64,000 nucleotides of DNA, taken from positions 806,001-870,000 of the forward strand of contig OZ241995.1 of the NCBI GenBank assembly GCA_965204465.1, read 5' to 3'. A program made the translations under genes and the position numbers. This stretch comes from CBDBES01 sp965204465 (lineage in GTDB: Bacteria; Spirochaetota; Leptospiria; Turneriellales; CBDBES01). The first letter of the stretch is position 1, and every line of letters starts with the position of its first letter. This document shows positions 55,052-64,000 of the stretch, piece by piece. Under the pieces are notes generated by a model that was given only the letters and a program-made list of their open reading frames with translations, did not search any database and had not been told where the DNA came from.

Positions 55052-56506
55052 ATGAGTTTTAATCATTGGAAAAGATTCGTTTTAACTATTGTATTTATTG
55101 CGTTTATCCTAGGTTCTTCATCCTGCGCTAAAGGCGAGAAGAAGCCAAATATCCTGTTTATTCTTTCAGATGATCAGCCACTATCTGCTTTGAGTTATAT
55201 GGGAAGTCAAGCAGATACGCCCAATCTGGATGCATTAATCAATAGGGGGGTATTCTTTAAGAAAGCATATTATGCAGGAGCTCATGCTATAGCTGTGTGT
55301 GCGACGAGTCGAACGATGTTTCACTCGGGCAAACAACTTCTTAAGGCAGCTGAAATCGACATAACGGGTAAGAGTGATATCGATAATGCTTGGTCGCGTC
55401 GGTTTAGTCGGGGGGGATACAAGACCTATTTTTCCGGCAAATGGCATGTAGGGGTGTTTAAACCTGAACAGGTCTTTGATCAAGTCGTAAACGTCAGAGG
55501 TGGCATGCCCTCTTATAAACAAATAGGGTTTAAGAAAGGCTATGGCTATAATCGTCCTATGCAAGACATTCAAGATGAATGGCAAGCCTGGAACACCAAT
55601 CTTGGAGGCCATTGGGAAGGCGGTATTCACTGGAGCGAACAATTAGCAATGAATGCTAAAAAATTCCTCAAGCAGACTGAAAAACATACAGAGCCATTCT
55701 TTATGTACTTGAGCTTTAGCGCACCTCACGACCCAAGACAAGCACCTAAAGCTTACCTAGATAAATATCCCCTGAAAAAAGTAGAAGTCCCTGAAAATTT
55801 TTTCAAGGCATATCCTTACGTTAATCCACGAAGTATCAGAAAGAACTCAGTTCCTATTCGGGATGAAAGACTGGCACCGCTACCGCGCACCGAGTATGCC
55901 ATTAAAGTCCATCGACGCGAATATTATGCAATTCTCGATCACATGGATGCCCAAATAGGTCGCATCTTGCAAGAACTCAAGAAGTCAGAAGAAGCCGATA
56001 ATACGATCATTATTTTCACGTCGGATAATGGTCTTGCCCTTGGTGAACATGGATTTTTAGGAAAACAAAATCTCCACGAGCATAGCATCAAGATGCCGCT
56101 CATTATCGCAGGCCCTGGTATTCCGGAAGGAAAGACGATCGAAACGCCTGTTTACGTTCAAGACATTGTGCCAACTGCACTTGAATTAGCCGGTATACTA
56201 ACCAATAAGGGCATCGAATTTAAAAGTCTTGTGCCGCTCATTCGAGGCACTAAAGAAAAATTGTACAGCCATATCTATGCTGCCTATAAAAATTTTCAAA
56301 TGATGGTTTCCGATGGTCGATACAAACTCATCTATTACGAAAAAGCTAAGAAGATGCTTTTCTTTGATCTCGAGACGGATCCTTTTGAAACGAACAACTT
56401 GGCGGGTAAAAGAGAATACTTTGATCTACAAAAAAAACTTGAGAGCAAATTACACCCTTGGCGAAAAAAAGTCAAAACTTCGCCTTACATTGCTGTTAGA
56501 GACTAA
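55052..56506 (+). CDS. Sulfatase lipoprotein
   Basis: A 484-residue type I sulfatase with a lipoprotein-like signal ending GSSSC (Cys25). The metal site begins ILFILSDDQP. The formylglycine region is VCATSRTMFHSG, with Cys83 and Arg87; the usual CxPxR or CxAxR has Thr at the third place here. Other sites are GKWHVG, SFSAPHDPRQAP and FTSDNGLALGEHG. It resembles iduronate-2-sulfatase and choline-sulfatase-like enzymes that act on sulfated glycans. Codons such as CGC and CGT are more common than in neighbours, hinting at transfer. The FN3-hydrolase gene starts 25 bases after it. Confidence 0.9.
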   Translation: MSFNHWKRFVLTIVFIAFILGSSSCAKGEKKPNILFILSDDQPLSALSYMGSQADTPNLDALINRGVFFKKAYYAGAHAIAVCATSRTMFHSGKQLLKAAEIDITGKSDIDNAWSRRFSRGGYKTYFSGKWHVGVFKPEQVFDQVVNVRGGMPSYKQIGFKKGYGYNRPMQDIQDEWQAWNTNLGGHWEGGIHWSEQLAMNAKKFLKQTEKHTEPFFMYLSFSAPHDPRQAPKAYLDKYPLKKVEVPENFFKAYPYVNPRSIRKNSVPIRDERLAPLPRTEYAIKVHRREYYAILDHMDAQIGRILQELKKSEEADNTIIIFTSDNGLALGEHGFLGKQNLHEHSIKMPLIIAGPGIPEGKTIETPVYVQDIVPTALELAGILTNKGIEFKSLVPLIRGTKEKLYSHIYAAYKNFQMMVSDGRYKLIYYEKAKKMLFFDLETDPFETNNLAGKREYFDLQKKLESKLHPWRKKVKTSPYIAVRD

Positions 56507-56530
56507 AATACATAAAACCTGGAGATTCAA

Positions 56531-59500
56531 ATGTTTAAAAAAATTAAAACCATACATTCTCAAATTTTCTGCATTGGCTGTTTATTAGCCCTTCTCTTTT
56601 TTAGCTCGTTAAGCAATTGCGATGGCAACACAAATCAAGAAGGTGCTACACCTAATCCTATGCGTGATATTCTCCCTCCCGGGAATATAACTGAGCTTTT
56701 CACGAATCCTGAAGAAAAAAAAGTATCTCTGCAGTGGAAAAACCCTATTGATACTGATTTTACGAAAATAGAAGTGAGCTGGAGTTCTCCAGACCATCCA
56801 GATTCTGTGATAGAATTTGAAGGATCTCCAGGAGAATTGATGAGCGAAACGATCACCGGATTAGCCGATGGCGTCTATATTTTCACTTTTAAAACCATTG
56901 ATTGCACTGGCAATAAACAGAATGAAGGCATAAGCGTTTCTATTATGCTTCATGATATCTTCCCTCCGGGAGATATCACTGAACTTTCCGCTACTCCTTC
57001 AGAAGGAGAGCTCTCTCTGAGCTGGATAAATCCTTCTAACACTGATTTTTCAAAAGTAGAAGTAAGCTGGAGTTCTCCGGAAGATACAGGTTCCGTAATA
57101 GAGTTTGAAGGGCTCCCGGGAGCATCTATGAGCGAAACCATTACCGGGCTGGTCGATGACATAACCTATAATTTTACTTTTAAAACCATTGATAGTAACG
57201 AAAATAAGCAGGGTGAAGGCAGAGCCATTTCCACTATGCTCAATGATGTATTCCCTCCGGGAAATATAACTGATCTTTCTGCGATTCCTGCGGAAAGAGA
57301 GGTCTCTCTGAGCTGGAGAAACCCTTCCGATACTGATTTTACAAAAGTAGAAGTAAGCTGGAGTTCTCCAGACCATCCAGATTCTGTGATGGAATTTGAA
57401 GGAAGTCCGGGAGCATTGATGAGCGAAACCATAACCGGATTGGCCAATGACGCAACCTATACCTTCACTTTTAAAACCATTGATTTCCTAGACAATAAAC
57501 AGGTTACCGGTGAGATTATTTCTGCGGCTACCATAGACGATGTCACCCCTCCGCAAGATGTAACGAATGTAAAAGCCATTTCAAGCGATACAGAGATCAA
57601 ATTATGGTGGCAAAACCCGGTAGATGTCGATTTTTCAAAAGTTAAAGTAAGCTGGACTCCTGGAGATGTAAGCTCTGTGATGGAATTTTCAGGGTCTCCG
57701 GGAGAAGATATGAAAGAGGCCATTACCGGTTTAACCAATGGTACGACGTATACCTTTACCTTCAAATCTATTGACATTGAATCAAATGAACAGGGTACAG
57801 GCAAGACGGTATCAGAGCTGCCCATCCCTCATTGGGGAGGCAGACATCACATTGAATATGGGTCTAGATGGCATCCCATACGTAACTATCCAGACCTAAC
57901 GGGCTCTTTAAATATTCGTGATTTAGATAGAGAAGTATTTAATGGAATCAGTTTTGCTCATTTTTGGACTCGTTGGGAGTACATAGAACCGTCTTTTTGC
58001 AAAACTATTGAGAAAGGATTTACTTCCCCTTATCTCAGACAATTAATAGACTGGGTTAATGCCGCGCATGCGAAGGGCTTGAAAATACATTTAGAGTTCA
58101 AAAATTATCCCAATTGGGTGGGTAAAAATGCTCCTCTTGACGGCAGCAGTCTAGGTGAGAGAGCTTGCTGTGATTTCTACTTTACTAACGAAGACCGTAC
58201 TAACCTTAACCATTTTGAAACTTATATCACAAATATGGCAAAACTTTTCGTCGGTAAGGTGCAGAGTTACTCTATTTTTGCTGAAGCAAATATAAAGTTT
58301 GCTTGGAAGGGGGCATTCCATGAACTCATGCAAGCTATGACAGTCGGCGCCAGAGCCATAAGAAGGGTATATGATGCTCATGAATTACCCGTTTCAATCA
58401 GTACGCCTGAAGCCTCTCCTTGCTGGCTTTATGAAGGGGGAAATCCAAGAACGGGATGTGGCGGTATAGATGGTCTCATAGGCAGCAATTCCTATGATAG
58501 GATTTTGAATATGTATGATCAGTTCATTGGTAATGAAGAAATAATGTCTTTATTTGATGCGGTTGGTATTACTATGAATGATAGTCACGCTTATGGAAAT
58601 ATGCGTATTTTAGAAGATAAACTTCTAGGTAACGGTCAACCTGGAACCGCCCCTGGTTGGGAATTAATTGGTGTGATCAGAAATAAATTGGATCAAGCAG
58701 ATTATCAGGGCAAAGATATTCAAGTGATAGAGAGTTGGGTTAGTTGGGACAACCTTATTTCGAGAGATACGAATGGCGATAGTGAGGTAAATGAAGAGGA
58801 TGGATCTATCAGGACAATCCGTATCTTAGGGGAGTTTCTTCAGAGAGGTATAAATAAAATGAACATGCCAGCTGTGGATTTTAATAACGGTCAATGGCAT
58901 ATAGGCCTTGTAAAAAAACTAGACTATGATGGTATCATAGAAAACCTGAAAGGCGCATCCTGGGTTTATCCTAATTCAGAGGGCGGCCCTAAGATCATAA
59001 ATAGAAATTTTGCATATCTCTTTGATGAAATTAATTCAGTCGTATCAGTGGTAGAAAAAAGAGATTTTACAAACCCAAACCTATATGACGACCCTAATAA
59101 CCCAAATCATCCGCATTATTATATCTGGAAATGGTATTCTCAAATTGCTTCTGGTAAAGATGAGGTAGTTCGCCATGCCAGGCCTTATAGAGCTGGTAAC
59201 AGGCTAAATGTATCTGGTTGGGCTTCTAATGGATGGCGATTCAGGATTTCTTCTTACAATGTAACTCAAAACTCTTTTATTGTTTTGATATACTCAGAAA
59301 AAGAAAATGGCACTAGAACTATAAATATGGACATTCCTTCTAAGGTTAAAGAATCTTATCCATTTATAGGAAGGGGTTTCTCAAATGGAGACAATTACAG
59401 AGTAGACTGGGAGACCAAAAATATAACCACCAGCAGTGGTAGAGATACAAACGTGAACTCTGGTACATCACCGGTACAAACAGTCAGCAATGATAGATTA

Positions 59501-59557
59501 TCTTTTACGCTACCGAATGCAAGGCAGTTTACTACCTTGACCTTTAGACGTAATTAG
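56531..59557 (+). CDS. Lipoprotein with four FN3 repeats and a glycoside-hydrolase-like domain
   Basis: A 1008-residue predicted lipoprotein, signal ending LSNC (Cys30). Residues about 45-430 hold four FN3-type repeats of about 96 residues (each like DVFPPGNITDLSA, EVSLSWRNPSDTDFTKVEVSW, ETITGLANDATYTFTFKTID). After a spacer, residues about 440-1005 look like a (beta/alpha)8 hydrolase of clan GH-A: RWEYIEPSF, KGLKIHLEFKNYPNWVG, SIFAEANIKFAWKG (candidate acid/base Glu) and IQVIESWVSWDN (candidate nucleophile Glu), then a beta-rich end. I cannot name the GH family; GH39/42-like is possible. It follows the sulfatase gene and may act on the same glycan. Confidence 0.75.
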   Translation: MFKKIKTIHSQIFCIGCLLALLFFSSLSNCDGNTNQEGATPNPMRDILPPGNITELFTNPEEKKVSLQWKNPIDTDFTKIEVSWSSPDHPDSVIEFEGSPGELMSETITGLADGVYIFTFKTIDCTGNKQNEGISVSIMLHDIFPPGDITELSATPSEGELSLSWINPSNTDFSKVEVSWSSPEDTGSVIEFEGLPGASMSETITGLVDDITYNFTFKTIDSNENKQGEGRAISTMLNDVFPPGNITDLSAIPAEREVSLSWRNPSDTDFTKVEVSWSSPDHPDSVMEFEGSPGALMSETITGLANDATYTFTFKTIDFLDNKQVTGEIISAATIDDVTPPQDVTNVKAISSDTEIKLWWQNPVDVDFSKVKVSWTPGDVSSVMEFSGSPGEDMKEAITGLTNGTTYTFTFKSIDIESNEQGTGKTVSELPIPHWGGRHHIEYGSRWHPIRNYPDLTGSLNIRDLDREVFNGISFAHFWTRWEYIEPSFCKTIEKGFTSPYLRQLIDWVNAAHAKGLKIHLEFKNYPNWVGKNAPLDGSSLGERACCDFYFTNEDRTNLNHFETYITNMAKLFVGKVQSYSIFAEANIKFAWKGAFHELMQAMTVGARAIRRVYDAHELPVSISTPEASPCWLYEGGNPRTGCGGIDGLIGSNSYDRILNMYDQFIGNEEIMSLFDAVGITMNDSHAYGNMRILEDKLLGNGQPGTAPGWELIGVIRNKLDQADYQGKDIQVIESWVSWDNLISRDTNGDSEVNEEDGSIRTIRILGEFLQRGINKMNMPAVDFNNGQWHIGLVKKLDYDGIIENLKGASWVYPNSEGGPKIINRNFAYLFDEINSVVSVVEKRDFTNPNLYDDPNNPNHPHYYIWKWYSQIASGKDEVVRHARPYRAGNRLNVSGWASNGWRFRISSYNVTQNSFIVLIYSEKENGTRTINMDIPSKVKESYPFIGRGFSNGDNYRVDWETKNITTSSGRDTNVNSGTSPVQTVSNDRLSFTLPNARQFTTLTFRRN

Positions 59558-60075
59558 TGATGAGGACTTATGTCCCCTGTTTTGTTGGCAAGGGTTGGGC
59601 TTGTTTCTTCATAGGTGGCTGCCTTTTCTTCATCAATAAGTATTTCTTTCAATAAATCGAATATCTTTTGAAAGTTCTTAAAATCCTCAGGTGTACCGTT
59701 TTCACAAAACCAATTACAGAGGTTGGGCTTCTCGTTCTTATTTATTTCCCATTTTTCATGAATTGTTATCCTCTTTCCTCGTTCTTTTTTTTGATGCTCT
59801 GAGGTAATATCTATAAATGCAGACTTAAATTGTATTGCTTTTTCTAAAGTTGTCTTATCAAATAAATTCTCAATACCTTTCGACAGTGGATTATCCTCCA
59901 TCTTAGGAATACACTGCTTAAATATTTTTTCGCCCTTATTCTCAGCACTTGTACCTCCATCGCAGTCATAGAGTAGCAACATCTTTTTTGGTATGAGCCC
60001 ATCCAGTCTAAAATCTGAGAATTTATCGGCTAAGGATTTGGAGAGATATAAACCTAAATTGTATAAGGTGGACAA
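59554..60075 (-). pseudogene. TOPRIM-type nuclease or ATPase remnant
   Basis: A 173-residue frame that looks like the C-terminal part of an OLD-family or AAA/TOPRIM protein. LIPKKMLLLYDCDGGTSAE resembles the TOPRIM DxD turn of such proteins, and PLSKGIENLF is also typical. No ATPase part precedes it, and the frame is open only about 30 codons further upstream to a stop. The start would be a TTG inside that stretch. It is therefore probably 5'-truncated. It lies just downstream of the type III restriction gene and overlaps the FN3-hydrolase stop by four bases. Confidence 0.5.
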
Positions 60076-60226
60076 AAAGTCTTGGATACGGGTAAAATCT
60101 TTGTAAAGAAGGATAAATTTTAATATTCATCTGGAAAATGAGAATGAGCCTAAGAAAATAATGAAAAAGCTTAGTCTTATTATCAGCAAGTTAAATTGAT
60201 AAAGTAAAGGTAAACACTCTGTTAAG

Positions 60227-62836
60227 TTAATTACCGTTTTCTAATAAATTTTCAAGTTCACTTCGAAATTGTTCTTTTAGTAATCTACCATCTTTTAGGT
60301 ATGTAAAAAATTCGTCATAACTATTCGGACTCAGAAAGTGAAAGATATATTTTTGATTAATCTTTTGTTCACTTAATTTTGCATTGAGTTCTTCAAAATG
60401 ATCTAAACTATACTGATATTTGGTTTTATTTTCATCGGAATCATCCCCATTAGATTTTATTTCTACTATAATAATATACTCTGTTTGATCTTGACTAATT
60501 TTGATAACAAAATCAGGATTGAAAGTCTTTACTTTTGAACGTTTTCCTCCTGTTGACCTTTGAGGGCCGTAATGTATAGTATATTCTATACTATAAAAGC
60601 CTCTATCCCTAGATTTTAACCAAGCATCAATCTTATTGGAAACATCTTTTTTGCATAAGTTTTCTACAAAGCTTTTTTCAGCATCACTATTTGTAATGAC
60701 AATGTTTAATGGTGTCTTAAATAAAAATGAATTTTGTTCTGAACTTGCTTTCCTTGGTAAATTTGGATCCTCTATAATAGAGCTAATAATATTCTGCTGA
60801 TCTATATCAGCTATTTCCTCTTTATATTTGTCTGTGTAGAAAAGAGAAGAGTCTCTTTTGAAATTTGCTATTCCCGCTGTTTCTTGGTTAATATCTCTTA
60901 TAGATATTTCAAAAGGCTTTTCGATTTCGAGATCATAAGTTATATATTTGCTTGATTTTCTTAAGAGAGTTGCAAAGGCTCGTAAAACGTTATTTTTATT
61001 TTTCTCTACTAAGCCATCTCCTTTGATCCCGACTTTTTGCATTGAGTTTCTGATAATATCTTCGATTTTATGCCTCGGTGGTAATTTATTTTTGGAATAC
61101 TCTTCTTGCCCTAATTTTAGTACCATACCTTCCCAGTCTCTGATTCTAAATTCTTCATAGATATGATCAATAATGTCTTCCACAGGATAAGTACCATATT
61201 TTATATCATAAGTAATATCTCTTACTTCTAAAGTTGAAGCTGATTCATAGGTTGTTTCTTTTTGTATTTTCTCCACCTGAGACTCTAACTTGATACCTTC
61301 TCGTTCAATTCTTGAGTAATCACGGCTTTTTTCATTACTAGTATTTTTTTCTTCTTTTGCTTTTCTGTCATATTTGATATTGTAAACAGTAAAATTATAC
61401 CTGCTTCTTTGTCCTATTTTTAATACTTCACTCACTACTCTGGTTTCTATTTCTAAAACTTCATCTACCAGGCTTCTGATATTTTTACTCCATGCATCGT
61501 GATTAAATACAATGACTCTTGGCTGAGGCGTAGAATAGACTTCAGGTATTCTTAAACCTCTTCCCAAAACCTGGGCGATGAGAAGTTTGGAATTAAAAGC
61601 CCTATCTTCCCAAGGGACGATCTGAAAAACATTTTTCACATCCCAACCTTCGGTAAGCATAGAAACCGATATGATCCATTCTGTAGGGCTTGCCTGATCA
61701 TCCACATCTTTCAATTTAAGTACATTTGCCTCATGTTCTCCTGCGGATGTAACAATTAAAATTTTTTCTTCTAGCTGTTCCCTTAAAGTTTTTTCTTTTT
61801 TTACAAGAAAATCAATCAAGTCTTCTTTTAATTGCTTTGCGTTAGAAATATCTTTGGTGATTAAAATAGAAAGAGGCTTGATTTGAGAGTATTTGTTTTT
61901 ATTCTCAGTATGATTTTGATGTATCTTTTGAAATTTTTCATCTTGGTTTAGACTGTCGTCTTTTTGAACATATTCGATGTTTTTTACCATTCTTTCCTGA
62001 ATAGCTTCTCTTAAAGAATATCTGTAAATCACATCATTAAAATATTCATCATCCACATAAGCTGTGCCCGTAAAACCAAGCATGTATTGAAAGCCATACT
62101 CCTTGCTTAGTAAAAACTCTTTCCATTTTTTTATGGATTGATTCTTTTTCTCCCTGCCTGCCATTTTATTAAAAATATGGTGAGATTCGTCATTAAGCAC
62201 AAGTGTTCTATTTCCGTCATTCTTTAAGCTATCTTCAATAGAAGAGCCTGTTCGTTCATAAACAGCGTGGATGTTTTCTATGCATATATCACCATCTTTA
62301 ATGGTCACATTAGAAGAGACAATTCTTGGGTTTTTATGTTTTATACCGTCAGGCAAGGCTTCCTTAATTTCACTATTCCCACTTAATTGCTGAAACTTTT
62401 CAATCAGACCTGCTTCAATAGTTCTGGAAGGGCATAGAACAAGAACCATATCGACCAAACCTAAGCCTAATATGATCTGAGCGATCCCATAGATCACATA
62501 TGATTTACCTGTGCCTGTCGCTAAATCTATATTCGCAAATAGTTTTTCAGGCAGTTGAAGTTTAGAATAATATTCTGGTAAAGAAGCATATTTGCTTTGC
62601 AACTCTGAATTTCTTTGATAATTTTCTTCCACTAAATTCTTAATGCTTTGATATTGGCCAGAAGCTAGAAAAATAATAGCGTCTTGAATTGCTTTTTTTT
62701 GATATTCTCTGTCTCTACAGAGTACTTCTAAAAAGTAATCCCATTTTCTCAAATTTAGTTTTTGAGGATCAAAATTTTTATTAACATTTAATACCAGATC
62801 GCTTGCTTTGTACTTTTTAATATCCTGGACAGCCAT
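60227..62836 (-). CDS. res: Type III restriction enzyme Res subunit
   Basis: An 869-residue Res subunit. The N-terminal superfamily 2 helicase/translocase has Walker A ATGTGKS (106-112), the DEAD-box-like DESH (216-219), GFTGTAYVDD and QVLGRGLRIPE. The C-terminal nuclease shows the PD...ExK signature as NPDFVIK (774-775) and VEIKSNGDD (792-794). With Mod it should cut DNA after hydrolysing ATP. The start ATG is five bases after the mod stop, so both are in one operon. Helicase and nuclease motifs appear intact. Confidence 0.93.
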   Translation of the reverse strand: MAVQDIKKYKASDLVLNVNKNFDPQKLNLRKWDYFLEVLCRDREYQKKAIQDAIIFLASGQYQSIKNLVEENYQRNSELQSKYASLPEYYSKLQLPEKLFANIDLATGTGKSYVIYGIAQIILGLGLVDMVLVLCPSRTIEAGLIEKFQQLSGNSEIKEALPDGIKHKNPRIVSSNVTIKDGDICIENIHAVYERTGSSIEDSLKNDGNRTLVLNDESHHIFNKMAGREKKNQSIKKWKEFLLSKEYGFQYMLGFTGTAYVDDEYFNDVIYRYSLREAIQERMVKNIEYVQKDDSLNQDEKFQKIHQNHTENKNKYSQIKPLSILITKDISNAKQLKEDLIDFLVKKEKTLREQLEEKILIVTSAGEHEANVLKLKDVDDQASPTEWIISVSMLTEGWDVKNVFQIVPWEDRAFNSKLLIAQVLGRGLRIPEVYSTPQPRVIVFNHDAWSKNIRSLVDEVLEIETRVVSEVLKIGQRSRYNFTVYNIKYDRKAKEEKNTSNEKSRDYSRIEREGIKLESQVEKIQKETTYESASTLEVRDITYDIKYGTYPVEDIIDHIYEEFRIRDWEGMVLKLGQEEYSKNKLPPRHKIEDIIRNSMQKVGIKGDGLVEKNKNNVLRAFATLLRKSSKYITYDLEIEKPFEISIRDINQETAGIANFKRDSSLFYTDKYKEEIADIDQQNIISSIIEDPNLPRKASSEQNSFLFKTPLNIVITNSDAEKSFVENLCKKDVSNKIDAWLKSRDRGFYSIEYTIHYGPQRSTGGKRSKVKTFNPDFVIKISQDQTEYIIIVEIKSNGDDSDENKTKYQYSLDHFEELNAKLSEQKINQKYIFHFLSPNSYDEFFTYLKDGRLLKEQFRSELENLLENGN

Positions 62837-62841
62837 ACGAT

Positions 62842-64000
62842 TTATATTTTGAATATTTCAGCAAAATCGTTGCCATATATATCCGTATAAATTAGCATTA
62901 TTTGAGAACCAAGTCCCGCTTTATCAATATTAAGAATCTTGTTTTTTTCTTCAGAGAGGAGGTCATCAGCAAAGCAGACTTCATCCATTTCAAAAGTCTT
63001 ATTATAAGATTTATCAATGAAAATTGCAGATAACGTTTCAAAGTTTTCTAATATCTTACCATCTTCGCCTTTATAGTATTGACTTCTGAAATCCTCGATG
63101 ATTATTTTTATTTTATCCTTTTCTTTTTTTATTCGCGATTTTACCTTTGGGGGTCTTATGAAATGAAATCCAATGGTTTCATCAATATCATTTACATTTC
63201 TCTTGCTTTGAGGTTGCCTTAATTTTTGAAAAGGAATTTTATGAAGCTCTTTAATGACCTGGTATGGAACTTTGAGGAAATAATATCTTGTATATTCAAT
63301 TTCGTGGTAATCAGTTAAAAATCCTGTATAGTTTGCTGGGGCGACAATATATATCCTATCCAATTTATTCTTGCCAATGATCTTATGAAGTTCCTCTACG
63401 TAATTTTCATCTACTGAAGAATCTTTAAAGCTACGATAATCAAATATCTTAACAGGATGTTCATTCTTCTTACCATCAAATTTAAAACCGGCAATTTTAG
63501 TGTTTTTGATTTCTATTTCAAAAAGACCGGCTATGAAATGTTTATATCTCTCCCATTCAAGATCAAAAGTTTTTTCTAAATCATAGAGCCCAAGTTGGCA
63601 AGTTATAAAACTTTTTGCTTTTTTGTTATACTTTTTCTTTGGATTTTCTAAATCTTTACTATTTTGAATTTGCAATATTCTTTTTTGCATGGTAAAATAG
63701 GAAAACTTTCCAATATCACATACGATCCAACGACGGTTTAGTTTTTCGGCAGCAGCCATAGTAGTTCCACTACCAGCAAAAACATCTAAAACAATATCTT
63801 CTTCATCACTCGATGATTCTATAACTCTTTCGAGCAATTGTTCAGAATTTTCTGTGGGATAACCAGAGCTAGCAGGTATGCTATAACTTTGTATATCCGT
63901 CCAATTAGAATCAACTTTTTTGTACTTTCCAATCAAAAACTCTAAGATTCCCTTTTGTTGTTTCCCTTGTAAATCAATATAAACACGATTATTTAGCCTT
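62842..64000 (-). CDS. mod: Type III methyltransferase Mod subunit (C-terminal part, runs off the window)
   Basis: The frame is open to the last base of the window, so the N-terminus is missing; TTG 63936 is only an internal codon. The part seen holds the SAM-binding motif DVFAGSGTT with AAAEKLNRRWIVCDIGKFS, which follows the (unseen) DPPY motif in beta-class adenine methyltransferases, as in type III Mod. About 310 C-terminal residues follow, which in this family contact Res and DNA. It is five bases upstream of res. Confidence 0.9.
   Translation of the reverse strand, partial: RLNNRVYIDLQGKQQKGILEFLIGKYKKVDSNWTDIQSYSIPASSGYPTENSEQLLERVIESSSDEEDIVLDVFAGSGTTMAAAEKLNRRWIVCDIGKFSYFTMQKRILQIQNSKDLENPKKKYNKKAKSFITCQLGLYDLEKTFDLEWERYKHFIAGLFEIEIKNTKIAGFKFDGKKNEHPVKIFDYRSFKDSSVDENYVEELHKIIGKNKLDRIYIVAPANYTGFLTDYHEIEYTRYYFLKVPYQVIKELHKIPFQKLRQPQSKRNVNDIDETIGFHFIRPPKVKSRIKKEKDKIKIIIEDFRSQYYKGEDGKILENFETLSAIFIDKSYNKTFEMDEVCFADDLLSEEKNKILNIDKAGLGSQIMLIYTDIYGNDFAEIFKI

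Noticed and set aside
1..64000. CRISPR arrays, tRNA or rRNA genes
   Set aside because: No regularly spaced direct repeats with unique spacers and no tRNA-like T-loop text were seen in the intergenic gaps; I could not run a covariance search.

Overview
This is an AT-rich, gene-dense bacterial window that best fits a spirochaete close to the Leptospira lineage. Three things point there. The predicted lipoproteins have relaxed lipoboxes ending in His-Cys, Asn-Cys or Gln-Cys. There is a PilZ-type protein resembling the Leptospira DUF1577 family, and a periplasmic helical protein that may be related to the flagellar-coiling protein FcpA. Large DUF4175 and DUF2723 membrane proteins and several predicted outer-membrane beta-barrels add support. 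The assignment is inferred from gene content; no rRNA or tRNA gene was seen.

Layout. 1-5100: end of an outer-membrane-like gene, a ComF-type phosphoribosyltransferase overlapping trmL, a hypothetical gene, then serS, a DUF2141 protein and a short-chain dehydrogenase on the minus strand. 5365-9963: a 1532-residue lipoprotein with Calx-beta-like repeats and two tandem GLUG modules. 10071-19053: a minus-strand run read as htpG, UPF0182, a CcmB-like membrane protein, coaE, a SPOR protein, argF, an acetyl-xylan-esterase-like protein without its nucleophile, and a GIY-YIG protein. 19296-20935: a decayed island with a transposase remnant, a broken hsdS and the first 25 codons of hsdM. 20915-21578: two small secreted-type genes. 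21791-25744: yidC-jag-mnmE with a clear terminator. 25964-28342: DUF1801, a VOC protein and a frameshifted UMF1-type transporter. 28410-31750: an FtsX/LolC-like permease, a LolD-like ATPase and a beta-barrel protein in one operon. 31895-33764: a DUF192 protein and hflX.

34092-39145: a GH92-type lipoprotein followed by a decayed copy of its 3' end. 39374-41550: an outer-membrane protein and def. 41778-47901: msrA, a DUF4175 coiled-coil protein and a DUF2723 glycosyltransferase-like protein, the last two overlapping by four bases. 48075-49198: a ZapB-like acidic coiled-coil protein with zapA. 49419-54970: PilZ/GAF-like protein, FcpA-like protein, HpcH/HpaI aldolase, hom, and an SRPBCC protein without an ordinary start codon. 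55052-59557: a sulfatase lipoprotein and a four-FN3 glycoside-hydrolase-like lipoprotein. 59554-64000: a TOPRIM remnant and a type III restriction-modification operon (mod runs off the window).

How the genes fit together. GH92, the sulfatase and the FN3-hydrolase are all predicted lipoproteins, so the cell probably handles external sulfated or mannose-containing glycans at its surface. The permease-ATPase-barrel operon and the DUF4175/DUF2723 pair are envelope modules. The restriction genes show one intact-looking type III system and one dead type I system. I did not find a clearly new multi-gene system. The strongest leads are the split PilZ receptor, the permease-ATPase-barrel operon, the pseudo-esterase, the frameshifted signal peptide of the GH92 gene, and the 14-bp inverted repeat before the FcpA-like gene.
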